NCBI RefSeq assembly: GCF_030915385.1
Contig: NZ_CP133268.1
Location: 4,810,001 to 4,874,000, forward strand
From: Neobacillus sp. PS3-12
Lineage (GTDB): Bacteria; Bacillota; Bacilli; Bacillales; Cytobacillaceae
Reading direction: 5' to 3'
DNA length: 64,000 bases
Under the pieces are notes generated by a model, which was not told the DNA's origin, did no database searches, and saw nothing but the letters and a program-made list of their open reading frames with translations. Below are positions 8,071-16,718 of this stretch, in pieces. The translations under genes and the position numbers were made by a program. The stretch's first letter is position 1. Each line of letters starts with the position of its first letter.

Positions 8071-8176
8071 TGATACTGCACAGCAAACGTGATTAACGGT
8101 AATTGGAAGGAGATTTCCATGCACCATTATTTCATAGCAGCAATAAAGAATTAGTAGACACTGATATAGTAATCAA

Positions 8177-8220
8177 AAAGAGACAAAACGAGACAGTTGT
8201 ATCGTTTTGTCTCTTTTTTT
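8177..8220 (+). terminator. Intrinsic terminator of the penicillin-binding protein gene
   Basis: AAAGAGACAAAACGA (8177-8191) pairs exactly with TCGTTTTGTCTCTTT (8202-8216), followed by more T residues. Confidence 0.9.
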
Positions 8221-8227
8221 GGCTAAT

Positions 8228-8330
8228 AAGAAAGTATAAATTTTCTCCAAAATTTATACTTTCTTATGTCGCATAAGTGCAACTACGCCTCTGTCTTCGC
8301 CCTTAGGGGCTCGCCAATCGGCGAGTTTTC
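8228..8330. repeat. Composite palindromic intergenic element before acoA
   Basis: Three stems lie in a row. AAGAAAGTATAAATTTT (8228-8244) pairs exactly with AAAATTTATACTTTCTT (8249-8265). CTTATG (8263-8268) pairs with CATAAG (8272-8277). CTCGCC (8310-8315) pairs with GGCGAG (8320-8325) followed by TTTTC, a terminator-like end. The modular form suggests a dispersed Bacillaceae intergenic repeat. The first dyad is also about 115-150 bases before the sigma-54 promoter, where an activator site would be expected. Confidence 0.5.
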
Positions 8331-8378
8331 TTTATACCTGAATTTTCTTTAAAGCGTTGAGAATATCACTTTCGCTTC

Positions 8379-8395
8379 TTGGCATAGTTCTTGCA
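8379..8395 (+). promoter_or_regulatory. Sigma-54 (-24/-12) promoter of the aco operon
   Basis: TTGGCATAGTTCTTGCA has GG at 8381-8382 and GC at 8393-8394 with exactly ten bases between, matching the sigma-54 consensus TGGCAC-N5-TTGC except for one base. In B. subtilis the acoABCL operon uses SigL and the activator AcoR. A weak CcpA-like site, TTAAAGCGTTGAGA (8349-8362, two mismatches), lies just upstream. Confidence 0.85.
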
Positions 8396-8436
8396 ACAAT
8401 AAAGTTGTAAAGAATTTTTCCAGGGAGGCTGAAAAA

Positions 8437-9429
8437 ATGAGAACGATGGATAGCAAAGATGTAGCTTTAACAAAGGAAAAAGCACAATGGATGTATCAAA
8501 AAATGCTGGAAATCCGTAATTTTGAGGACAGAGTCCATGAGTTATTTGGACAGGGAATCCTGCCGGGCTTTGTTCACTTATACGCTGGGGAAGAAGCAGT
8601 TGCGGTTGGTGTCTGTGCCCATTTAACTGATAAAGATAGTATTACAAGTACCCATCGCGGACATGGTCATTGTATTGCCAAAGGCTGCGATTTAAATGGA
8701 ATGATGGCTGAAATTTACGGAAAAGTCACTGGATTATGTAAAGGGAAAGGCGGATCCATGCACATTGCTGACCTTAATAAAGGTATGCTTGGTGCAAATG
8801 GAATTGTCGGCGGGGGCTTTCCACTTGCATGCGGTTCGGCCTTAACAGCGAAGTATAAAAAGACTGGGGATGTAAGCGTTTGCTTCTTTGGCGATGGTGC
8901 TCAAAACCATGGGACTTTCCATGAAGGGGTCAATCTTGCTGCGATTTGGAATCTTCCTGTCGTTTTTGTTGCCGAAAATAATGGCTATGCAGAAGCAACT
9001 CCATTTACCTATGCGTCCAGCTGTAAATCTATTGTCGACCGGGCAATTGGCTATAATATCCCAGGTATTAAGGTGGATGGAAAAGACATACTGGCAGTCT
9101 ACCAGGCTGCAGAAGAAGCTGTCGCAAGGGCACGCCGCGGTGAAGGTCCAACCCTTATTGAATGTGTAACGTATCGAAATTATGGCCATTTCGAAGGGGA
9201 TGCACAAAAATATAAAACAGAGCTGGAGAGGGTCGAGCATAAAACGGAAAAAGACGCGATTCTTCTATTTAGAAATCACTTACTAAGCCAGGGGTTATTA
9301 GTTGAAAACGAATTAACCAATTTAGAAAAATCAGTTGAAGAAGCTGTTATCCAAGCAGTGAAGTTTAGTGAAGAGAGTCCGTACCCAAGTCCTTCTGAAT
9401 TGTTAACTGATGTTTACGTGTCATATTAA
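8437..9429 (+). CDS. acoA: Acetoin dehydrogenase E1 component, alpha subunit
   Basis: Thiamine diphosphate-dependent E1 alpha subunit (330 residues) of the acetoin dehydrogenase complex. With AcoB it cleaves acetoin to acetaldehyde and a hydroxyethyl-thiamine unit. The ThDP/magnesium motif starts at G-D-G-A-Q-N-H-G and ends at V-A-E-N-N; H-R-G-H-G-H and G-K-G-G-S-M-H are further family blocks. Length and sequence match AcoA rather than pyruvate dehydrogenase, and the neighbours acoB, acoC, acoL and bdhA confirm this. The ATG at 8437 follows a GGGAGG site. It is the first gene behind the sigma-54 promoter at 8379. Confidence 0.95.
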   Translation: MRTMDSKDVALTKEKAQWMYQKMLEIRNFEDRVHELFGQGILPGFVHLYAGEEAVAVGVCAHLTDKDSITSTHRGHGHCIAKGCDLNGMMAEIYGKVTGLCKGKGGSMHIADLNKGMLGANGIVGGGFPLACGSALTAKYKKTGDVSVCFFGDGAQNHGTFHEGVNLAAIWNLPVVFVAENNGYAEATPFTYASSCKSIVDRAIGYNIPGIKVDGKDILAVYQAAEEAVARARRGEGPTLIECVTYRNYGHFEGDAQKYKTELERVEHKTEKDAILLFRNHLLSQGLLVENELTNLEKSVEEAVIQAVKFSEESPYPSPSELLTDVYVSY

Positions 9430-9536
9430 AATGGAGAACTCGAATAATGGAAGGTCCAAAAGGTCGGCTTAGAGGAGCTGCCTGGATCTATAAGCATAGA
9501 GTTAGGATTGTCTAATTAAAAGGAGGAATTCGAATT

Positions 9537-10565
9537 ATGACAAGAAAATTGAGTATGTCAGCTGCGATCAATGAAGCTATGAAACTTGCAATGCGTAAAG
9601 ACGAGAATGTCATTCTATTAGGTGAAGACGTAGCTGGCGGGGCTGAAGTTGATCACTTACAGGATGAAGACGCATGGGGCGGAGTTCTCGGGGTCACGAA
9701 AGGACTTGTCCAGGAGTTTGGACGGGAGAGAATTTTAGATACTCCAATTACAGAAGCAGGTTACATGGGTGCTGCGATGGCGGCTGCATCAACTGGTCTT
9801 AGACCAATCGCTGAATTAATGTTTAACGATTTTATTGGAAGCTGTTTAGATGAAGTATTAAACCAAGGGGCAAAGTTCCGCTACATGTTTGGAGGCAAGG
9901 CCCAGGTTCCGGTTACGATTCGAACCATGCATGGTGCAGGATTTAGAGCTGCTGCCCAGCATTCCCAAAGTTTATATGCACTGTTTACGGCAATCCCAGG
10001 TGTGAAAGTAGTAGTTCCATCCACACCATATGAAGCAAAGGGACTTTTGCTTGCTGCGATTGAAGATAACGATCCCGTCATCTTTTTCGAGGATAAAACA
10101 CTGTATAACATGACAGGTGACGTTCCAGAAGGGTACTATACGATTCCAATTGGTAAAGCAGATATCAAGCGGGAAGGCTCTGATGTAACAATTGTAGCGG
10201 TCGGCAAGATGGTGCATACCGCAATGGAAGCGGCTGAACAACTTTCAGCAAAAGGAATTGAAGTAGAAATCGTTGACCCGCGCAGCTTGTCACCGCTGGA
10301 TGAAGAAACCATCCTTTCATCTGTAGCAAAAACCAACCACCTCATCGTAATTGACGAAGCCAATCCTAGATGCAGTATTGCTACTGATATCGCAGCACTT
10401 GTTGCCGATAAAGGATTTGATACGCTAGATGCCCCAATTAAACGGATTACCGCACCGCACACACCTGTACCGTTCTCACCGGCACTCGAGGATATTTATC
10501 TGCCTAAAGCAGAAACCGTGATTAAAGTGGCAGCAGAACTATTAGGTGCACCTCTGGAAGTGTAA
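9537..10565 (+). CDS. acoB: Acetoin dehydrogenase E1 component, beta subunit
   Basis: The 342-residue partner of AcoA, forming the E1 heterotetramer. Transketolase-type blocks are present: L-L-G-E-D-V-A-G-G near residue 28, D-T-P-I-T-E-A-G near 76, and a C-terminal domain with V-D-P-R-S-L-S-P-L-D. A consensus AAAAGGAGG ribosome binding site precedes the ATG. The 107-base gap after acoA has no terminator, so the operon continues. Confidence 0.95.
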   Translation: MTRKLSMSAAINEAMKLAMRKDENVILLGEDVAGGAEVDHLQDEDAWGGVLGVTKGLVQEFGRERILDTPITEAGYMGAAMAAASTGLRPIAELMFNDFIGSCLDEVLNQGAKFRYMFGGKAQVPVTIRTMHGAGFRAAAQHSQSLYALFTAIPGVKVVVPSTPYEAKGLLLAAIEDNDPVIFFEDKTLYNMTGDVPEGYYTIPIGKADIKREGSDVTIVAVGKMVHTAMEAAEQLSAKGIEVEIVDPRSLSPLDEETILSSVAKTNHLIVIDEANPRCSIATDIAALVADKGFDTLDAPIKRITAPHTPVPFSPALEDIYLPKAETVIKVAAELLGAPLEV

Positions 10566-10593
10566 ATCAAATGAGCAGGAAGGAGAGATCTAC

Positions 10594-11820
10594 ATGGCAG
10601 TTGAAGTCGTAATGCCGAAATTGGGAATGGCCATGAAAGAGGGCAGTGTGTCGATTTGGAATAAAGGAGTTGGAGACCCTGTCCAAAAGGGTGAACCGAT
10701 TGCAAGTGTCAGTTCAGAGAAGATCGAAATTGATGTGGAATCTCCTGCAGAGGGTACAGTATTGAAAATTACTGTTCCCGAAGGAGAAGGGGTTCCCCCG
10801 GGAACAGTGATTTGCTATATCGGAATTCCTGGTGAAGAAGTGGCTGCAGGGCTGGCAGTCGAAGAAGCCCAGAAACCTGAAACAGAAAATATTGCTCCTG
10901 CGAACGAAAAAACGGAGCCTGTTTCTAATATGAAAACGGCTCGTGTGAAAATTTCCCCTGTCGCAAGGAAAATGGCAGAAGCTGCCAACCTTGATGTTGA
11001 GAATATCAAGGGTACAGGGCCTGGAGGAAGAATTACGAAGGAAGATGTGCAGGAAGCCATAATGAATTCGTCCACTCCACAGGCTGAACCGAAAAAGGAA
11101 AAAAGCGAAACTCCGGTGACACCAATAGAGGAGACCCAGCAAGTCCCAGTCAGCGGCATCCGAAAAGTGATTGCCGGCCGCATGTTTGAAAGCCTGCAAA
11201 AAACTGCACAGTTAACGATTAATATGAAGGTGGATGTGACCGATTTACTCGCGCTACAAAAGCAAATCGCTCAAACCGTTCAAAATCGTTATGATCATAA
11301 ATTAACGGTAACAGACTTTATTGCAAGAGCCGTTGTACTTTCACTGCAGAAGCACGGGCAGATGAATAGTTTGTTTATGGACGATAAAATTCATTTATTT
11401 AAAAACGTTCATCTTGGCATGGCTGTTGCGCTTGAAAAAGGGTTAGTGGTTCCGGTTATCCACAATGCCCAAAGTTGTTCCATTATTGATTTGTCGCAAA
11501 CCATTAAAACCCTTGCACAAAAAGCAAGACAAGGAGAGCTTACTCATGAGGAAATGCAGGGTTCCACGTTTACGATTAGTAATCTCGGAGCCTACGGTGT
11601 TGAGCACTTTACACCAGTCTTAAACCCGCCTGAAACGGGAATTCTTGGTGTCGGTGCGGTCTATGATACCCCCACCTATATTGGTGAAAAAGTAGAAAGA
11701 AGAAGCATACTTCCGCTTAGTCTAACATTTGACCACCGTGTACTTGATGGAGCACCAGCTGCAGCATTTTTACAAACGGTCAAACAGTATTTGGAAGAGC
11801 CGATTACCATGCTTTTATAG
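10594..11820 (+). CDS. acoC: Acetoin dehydrogenase E2 component (dihydrolipoamide acetyltransferase)
   Basis: Core acyltransferase of the complex, 408 residues, moving the acetyl group from E1 to coenzyme A. Domains in order: a lipoyl domain with lipoylated Lys43 in S-S-E-K-I-E-I-D; a peripheral-subunit-binding domain (about 125-165, I-S-P-V-A-R-K-M-A and G-T-G-P-G-G-R-I-T-K); a linker rich in E, K and P; and the catalytic domain ending in D-H-R-V-L-D-G-A. An upstream in-frame ATG at 10546 overlaps acoB by 20 bases and lacks a good site; the ATG at 10594 follows AGGAGAG and is chosen. Confidence 0.95.
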   Translation: MAVEVVMPKLGMAMKEGSVSIWNKGVGDPVQKGEPIASVSSEKIEIDVESPAEGTVLKITVPEGEGVPPGTVICYIGIPGEEVAAGLAVEEAQKPETENIAPANEKTEPVSNMKTARVKISPVARKMAEAANLDVENIKGTGPGGRITKEDVQEAIMNSSTPQAEPKKEKSETPVTPIEETQQVPVSGIRKVIAGRMFESLQKTAQLTINMKVDVTDLLALQKQIAQTVQNRYDHKLTVTDFIARAVVLSLQKHGQMNSLFMDDKIHLFKNVHLGMAVALEKGLVVPVIHNAQSCSIIDLSQTIKTLAQKARQGELTHEEMQGSTFTISNLGAYGVEHFTPVLNPPETGILGVGAVYDTPTYIGEKVERRSILPLSLTFDHRVLDGAPAAAFLQTVKQYLEEPITMLL

Positions 11821-11835
11821 AAAGAAGGGAATATT

Positions 11836-13215
11836 TTGGCATCGATCGCAATTATAGGTGGTGGTCCTGCTGGATATGTGGCTGCAATTACTGCAGCCCA
11901 GCAGGGTCATGTAGTTACAGTAATAGATCAGGGACCGCTTGGAGGCACATGTTTAAATGAAGGGTGTATGCCAACTAAGGCCCTCTTAGAAACTGCTGGG
12001 GTGTACACTAAACTTCAAAACGCGAGTGAGTTTGGGATTCAGGTCCCATCCGCCAGCATTAAAATCGATTGGAATGCCGTCCAGGGGCGGAAAAACAAGA
12101 TTGTTACGACACTGGTTCAAGGAATCCAATATTTAATGAGGAAAAATAAAGTGAAAGTAGTAAATGGATCGGCTTCTTTTCTCACGAGCAGGGTTTTACG
12201 GGTTGAGAATAGTGGAAAACAGGAAGAGATAACGGCCGATAAAATCATTGTTGCGGCAGGTTCTGAACCTGTCGAACTGCCATTCGCTCCATTTGACGGT
12301 GATTGGATCATTCATAGTGGCCAAGCGATGTCGCTGCAGTCAATCCCTTCCTCTTTGCTGATTATCGGCGGAGGTGTAATCGGCTGTGAGTTTGCTAGTA
12401 TTTTTAGCCGATTAGGAACAAAAGTCACCATTGTTGAGATGGCGGATCAGCTGTTGCCGGGAGAAGATCAAGATGTAGCTGCTGTCTTACATAAGGAGCT
12501 GGAGAACGACCGTGTAACGATTTATCCTTCGACTAGATTAAAAGATTTAAACAAGGAGCAAAAGAAGGCGATTTTTGAAAACGATCAAGGGCTCCATGAA
12601 GTGAAGGCCGAATTGGTTCTCGTTTCGATTGGGCGTAAGCCAAGGGTGTATAACTTAGGTCTTGAGAACATTGGAATTGATTTTTCAAGACAAGGTATTC
12701 ATGTAAACGAACAAATGCAAACGAACATTTCGAATATCTATGCCTGTGGAGACGTCATTGGGGGGATTCAGTTGGCCCATGTAGCTTTCCATGAAGGAAC
12801 AGTGGCCGCTTTAAACGCTTGCGGACTGGATGAGCAGGTCAATTATCGGGCGGTGCCCCGCTGCATTTATACCTCACCTGAGATTGCAAGCGTTGGTTTA
12901 ACGGAAAAGCAGGCCATCGATCAATATGGAGATATAAAAGTGGGAGAGTTTCCTTTTTCCGCAAACGGGAAGGCGTTCATTGTGAATGAACGGGCTGGAA
13001 AGGTAAAAGTGCTGATTGAACCAGAGTACGGGGAGATCGTCGGGGTTTCGATTGTGGGGCCTCATGCCACTGAACTGATTGGGCAAGGAACGGTCATGCT
13101 CCATGCCGAATTAACGACAGACAGCATGGAACAATTCATTGCAGCCCATCCAAGTCTTTCTGAGGCAATCCATGAAGCAATACTAAGTGCAGTAGGACAT
13201 GCTGTACATATTTAA
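11836..13215 (+). CDS. acoL: Acetoin dehydrogenase E3 component (dihydrolipoyl dehydrogenase)
   Basis: FAD-dependent enzyme, 459 residues, that re-oxidises the dihydrolipoyl group of AcoC and reduces NAD+. An N-terminal FAD fold (I-G-G-G-P-A-G-Y) is followed by the redox disulfide C-L-N-E-G-C, an NAD fold (I-G-G-G-V-I-G-C-E) near residue 178, and a C-terminal dimerisation domain with the catalytic H-P-S-L-S-E. The start is a TTG with an AAAGAAGGGA site five bases away. It begins 15 bases after acoC. Confidence 0.95.
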   Translation: MASIAIIGGGPAGYVAAITAAQQGHVVTVIDQGPLGGTCLNEGCMPTKALLETAGVYTKLQNASEFGIQVPSASIKIDWNAVQGRKNKIVTTLVQGIQYLMRKNKVKVVNGSASFLTSRVLRVENSGKQEEITADKIIVAAGSEPVELPFAPFDGDWIIHSGQAMSLQSIPSSLLIIGGGVIGCEFASIFSRLGTKVTIVEMADQLLPGEDQDVAAVLHKELENDRVTIYPSTRLKDLNKEQKKAIFENDQGLHEVKAELVLVSIGRKPRVYNLGLENIGIDFSRQGIHVNEQMQTNISNIYACGDVIGGIQLAHVAFHEGTVAALNACGLDEQVNYRAVPRCIYTSPEIASVGLTEKQAIDQYGDIKVGEFPFSANGKAFIVNERAGKVKVLIEPEYGEIVGVSIVGPHATELIGQGTVMLHAELTTDSMEQFIAAHPSLSEAIHEAILSAVGHAVHI

Positions 13216-13231
13216 AAAAGGGGAGATGCAG

Positions 13232-14290
13232 ATGAAAGCTGCGCTATGGTATAACCAAAAAGATATTAGAGTCGAAAATATTCCAGAACCTTCGGTTGAA
13301 AAAGATCAGGTGAAAATAAAAGTAGCCTATTGCGGGATTTGCGGTTCAGATTTACACGAATATTTGGCGGGTCCTATTTTTGTTCCAGTAAAAGAACCCC
13401 ACCCAATTTCTAAGGACAAGGCTCCAATTGTTATGGGTCATGAATATGCCGGAGAAGTGGTGGCAATTGGGGAAGCGGTCACAGGAATACAAGTAGGTGA
13501 TCGTGTATGTGTAGAACCGATTTATAGCTGTGGGAAATGTTCTTCCTGCAAGAAAGGTCACTACAATGTTTGTGAACAATTAGGGTTTATTGGCCTGTCA
13601 GGCGGTTTGGGAGGTTTTTCAGAATACAGTGTGGTGCCATCAAAGATGATTCACAAAATCCCGGATTATATGTCATGGGAACAAGCTGCACTTGTTGAAC
13701 CAACAGCTGTTGCCGTTCATGCAGTACGCCAAAGTGAGATGAAGATTGGTGATTCCATCGCCGTGATAGGTACAGGACCAATCGGTTTATTGGTGATTCA
13801 AGCTGCTAAAGCAGCGGGAGCAAGCCAAATTATTGCGGTAGAAGTTTCAGCGGAACGACGTGAGATTGCTAAACAAGCTGGAGCCCATATCGTCATTGAC
13901 CCGATCGAAGTAAATCCCGTTGAAGCAATAAAAGAATATACCAACGGCCTTGGGGTGGACGTTGCCTTTGAGGTAGCTGGAATCGAACCTACGATTCATA
14001 CAGCGATTGAATCAACAAAATCAGAAGGGAATGTGGTGAATATCAGCATATGGGAAAAGCCAGCCAGCATCCCGGTAAATCATTTCATTTTAACTGAGAG
14101 AAAAATGACTAGTATCATCGCTTATCGCAATATTTTTCCGCAGGTTATTCAACTGATCGCCAATGGGCAAATTCAAGCAGCTGAATTGGTGACGAAAAAA
14201 ATCTCCATTGATCAAATTGTTTCTGAAGGATTTAAGGCTTTAACAAAAAATAAGAACCAAATTAAGATACTAGTAGATCCTTCGCTATAA
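13232..14290 (+). CDS. bdhA: Zinc-dependent 2,3-butanediol dehydrogenase
   Basis: Medium-chain dehydrogenase/reductase, 352 residues, interconverting 2,3-butanediol and acetoin with NAD(H). The catalytic zinc ligands are C and H-E in G-I-C-G-S-D-L-H-E and G-H-E-Y. The structural zinc loop is C-G-K-C-S-S-C followed by N-V-C, and the NAD motif is G-T-G-P-I-G. The sequence type is the (R,R)-butanediol dehydrogenase BdhA. It follows acoL directly, so butanediol can feed the acetoin dehydrogenase. The ATG at 13232 has AAAAGGGGAG seven bases upstream and is preferred to starts at 13199 and 13226. Confidence 0.9.
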   Translation: MKAALWYNQKDIRVENIPEPSVEKDQVKIKVAYCGICGSDLHEYLAGPIFVPVKEPHPISKDKAPIVMGHEYAGEVVAIGEAVTGIQVGDRVCVEPIYSCGKCSSCKKGHYNVCEQLGFIGLSGGLGGFSEYSVVPSKMIHKIPDYMSWEQAALVEPTAVAVHAVRQSEMKIGDSIAVIGTGPIGLLVIQAAKAAGASQIIAVEVSAERREIAKQAGAHIVIDPIEVNPVEAIKEYTNGLGVDVAFEVAGIEPTIHTAIESTKSEGNVVNISIWEKPASIPVNHFILTERKMTSIIAYRNIFPQVIQLIANGQIQAAELVTKKISIDQIVSEGFKALTKNKNQIKILVDPSL

Positions 14291-14311
14291 TTCTTCGATA
14301 AAATGATCCAG

Positions 14312-14338
14312 CTACGCGTAGATTGCGCGTAGTTTTTT
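14312..14338 (+). terminator. Intrinsic terminator of the aco-bdhA operon
   Basis: CTACGCG (14312-14318) pairs with CGCGTAG (14326-14332), followed by six T residues. Confidence 0.85.
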
Positions 14339-14367
14339 GAATTTTCTTAATTGTGACCTTTGTTGGA

Positions 14368-14396
14368 TTGAAGGCGCATTCACTATCGTGTATAAT
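14368..14396 (+). promoter_or_regulatory. Sigma-A promoter of acoR
   Basis: TTGAAG (14368-14373), a 17-base spacer and a perfect TATAAT (14391-14396), about 130 bases before the acoR start. The regulator thus has its own vegetative promoter, separate from the sigma-54 promoter of its target operon. Confidence 0.65.
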
Positions 14397-14526
14397 TTAA
14401 ACTGTACTTTTAACCTCGTTTGGACAGAATTCTTCTCATACTCCTTTTTTTCTTCCTAAGATTTGTAAACAAGTAATCAATCTCAAACCACTTTCGAAAA
14501 TTTTTCTGGGTTAAGGGGAGGGTTTC

Positions 14527-16403
14527 ATGAATACTACTTTTTATTTTGATGTTTGGAAGCGTTTTGTGAAAGAAGGAATTCTTGATTCAGCTCGGTTGAA
14601 CAAACGAATTTTGGAATCCTGGCACCGCTGTAAAACAGAAAAGGTAAACCCTTATTTAAATAAAGGCCTAGATTTATTATCAAAAGAAGACCTTAATGCA
14701 AAAAAAGAGAAGCATTCTATGCTGATCGAAATAGCCTCCCCCATATAAAAAAGATGGACCAGGCGATTAAAGATTCTGGAATGATGGCACTTCTGGTCGA
14801 TCCGGATGGATATGTCCTATCTTTAACCGGAAATGAAAAAGCATTATCGGATGCCAGAAAAATTAATTTTGTTGAAGGGGCGCGCTGGACCGAGACTGAG
14901 GTCGGAACCAATGCCATTGGGACTGCGTTACAAACAAAAGAAGCGGTTACGATTAATGGTGCTGAACATTACTCTGTCGCCTCCCATCAATGGAGCTGTT
15001 CCGCGACACCAATTTTTCACGATAATGGAAACCTGATGGGGGTTATTGATGTTTCATGCCCGGTAAACCATTCCCACCCTTTTATGCTTGGCATGGTTAC
15101 ATCCATCTCATATGCTATTGAAAAAGAAGTAAGCAAGCGTTCCTATCAAGAAGAAATTTCACTTTTCCAGCAAGCAGCCCATCTAGCCGAGACCTATTCA
15201 AACCAGCTCTTCTTGGTATGTAATCAAAAACAAATGATCATATCTGCGAGTAAACCTGTACGCAAAAGGTTCCCCCAGTCGATCGGAATGAACTTGTATG
15301 AACTATTACATAACGGATACCAAATTGATGCTGGAATGCCTTTTTATTCAAAGGAAAATAACAAGATCATCGGAAGCTCTTATTTCCTTTCAGAGGTGTT
15401 AACTCATCGTAATAACGTATCTTTTCAATCGCAAAGTTTTTCAAAACCATTTATCTTTAAAGGCGAGTGTGGAACGAGTGAGATTTTTCAAAATACATTA
15501 AACAAAGTAAAGCTCGTCGCCCCAACAGATGCCACCGTGTTTATTTCAGGTGAAACCGGTACGGGAAAAGAAGTGATTGCCCGGGCAATTCATGACAACA
15601 GCCCTCGAAAAGAGGGACCGTTTATTTCGTTAAATTGCGGTGCCATTCCGAAAGACCTTATGGAAAGTGAGCTTTTTGGCTATGTCGAAGGGGCTTTTAC
15701 CTGGGCAAGACGGCAAGGCTATAAAGGGAAATTTGAGCAGGCACAAAAGGGCACGATCTTTCTTGATGAAATAGGTGAAATCCCGCATACCATGCAGGTG
15801 GCCTTATTACGTGTACTCCAAGACAGGAAAGTTTCTCCGATTGGGAGCACAAAAGAAATCCCATTGGATGTGCGGATTATTACGGCAACACACCGTGATA
15901 TAACAAAGCTAGTAAAAGAGGGGGATTTTCGCGAAGACCTTTATTATCGTTTAAACGTATATCCAATTGATGTCCCTCCGCTTAGAAAAAGAAAGGAAGA
16001 TATTCCGTATCTTGTCAGGCATTTCTGTAAGGGAAATGGATGGACCATTCCAAATATGGAGGATCTAACTTCTTGGTTGAAAGACTATGATTGGCCAGGA
16101 AATATTAGAGAATTAATTAACGTATTGGAGCGACTGCACATTTTGTCTCTCGATGAAAAGTCGAGTCAGGATATGTTCAAGAATAGCTTCGAATCTTTAA
16201 CCATTAGACATCCATCCAGTTCTTTATCCATAGAGCAGGAAAATATAGAGGTTGAAAAGAAGTTAAAGGCCCGAGAAAAAATCCAAAAGGACTTAATGCT
16301 GGATGCATTGAAAAAGACAAAAGGAAACGTAACGGCAGCCGCAAAGTTATTAGAAATCCCAAGAAGTACTTTTTATAAAAGACTCCAAAAGTTTGGAATG
16401 TAA
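14527..16403 (+). pseudogene. acoR: acoR, sigma-54-dependent acetoin activator, frameshifted and with altered GAFTGA loop
   Basis: Enhancer-binding activator of the aco operon, read as two pieces. The frame from 14527 stops at 14746 after ...E-I-A-S-P-I; the rest continues in another frame to 16403. Adding one C to the run at 14738-14742 joins them as S-P-H-I-K-K-M-D-Q-A-I-K-D-S, matching AcoR, and gives 625 residues. Domains: an N-terminal sensor/GAF region, an AAA+ domain with Walker A G-E-T-G-T-G-K-E and Walker B F-L-D-E-I-G, and a Fis-type helix-turn-helix at the end. The sigma-54 contact loop, normally G-A-F-T-G-A, reads G-A-F-T-W-A (W codon 15702-15704). The frameshift may be a sequencing error; the W substitution is independent of it and would be expected to harm activation. 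Confidence 0.85.
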
Positions 16404-16444
16404 GGATGGTATTGTTGATTGAAAATTCAATGGACGGTGTAAGG

Positions 16445-16472
16445 ATAGCACACGATTTTAGTGTGCTATTTC
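16445..16472 (+). terminator. Intrinsic terminator of acoR
   Basis: ATAGCACAC (16445-16453) pairs with GTGTGCTAT (16461-16469), followed by a short T-rich run. Confidence 0.75.
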
Positions 16473-16519
16473 TTATCAAGGAGCTAATTGAAATCCTTGT
16501 CTATAACCTCATTTATATA

Positions 16520-16548
16520 AAAACGGATGCCTGCGGACATCCGTTTTT
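16520..16548. terminator. Second hairpin with T run before the YerD-type gene
   Basis: AAAACGGATG (16520-16529) pairs with CATCCGTTTT (16538-16547). A and T tails on both sides allow use in either direction. The remaining 160 bases up to the next gene show no further feature. Confidence 0.75.
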
Positions 16549-16718
16549 ACATTACATTATGATTTCTTGTAAAGTTGAGATAATACAATTCGAGATAAAT
16601 AGTAGGCAAGATAAAGGAAAGTTTTAAATAATGTATTAATAGCAAAAAAATGAACGACCAGCATTGCAACCGCAGATCTTGTTTCCACATGTTAGTATGA
16701 AATGGAGGGATTGGTTTA

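Noticed and set aside
7605..8127. Long reading frames on the minus strand and in another plus frame across the penicillin-binding protein tail
   Set aside because: They arise because the 39-bp repeat keeps every frame open; they have no ribosome binding sites and encode only low-complexity repeats.
8842..9240. Minus-strand frame of 132 codons inside acoA
   Set aside because: It is the shadow of a well-supported gene; no ribosome binding site and no family resemblance.
10714..11199. Overlapping minus-strand frames of 161 and 122 codons inside acoC
   Set aside because: Shadows of the lipoyl and linker regions of AcoC, where GC-rich codons keep the other strand open.
16406..16627. Plus-strand frame of 73 codons after acoR
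   Set aside because: It passes through two terminator hairpins and has no protein-like pattern.
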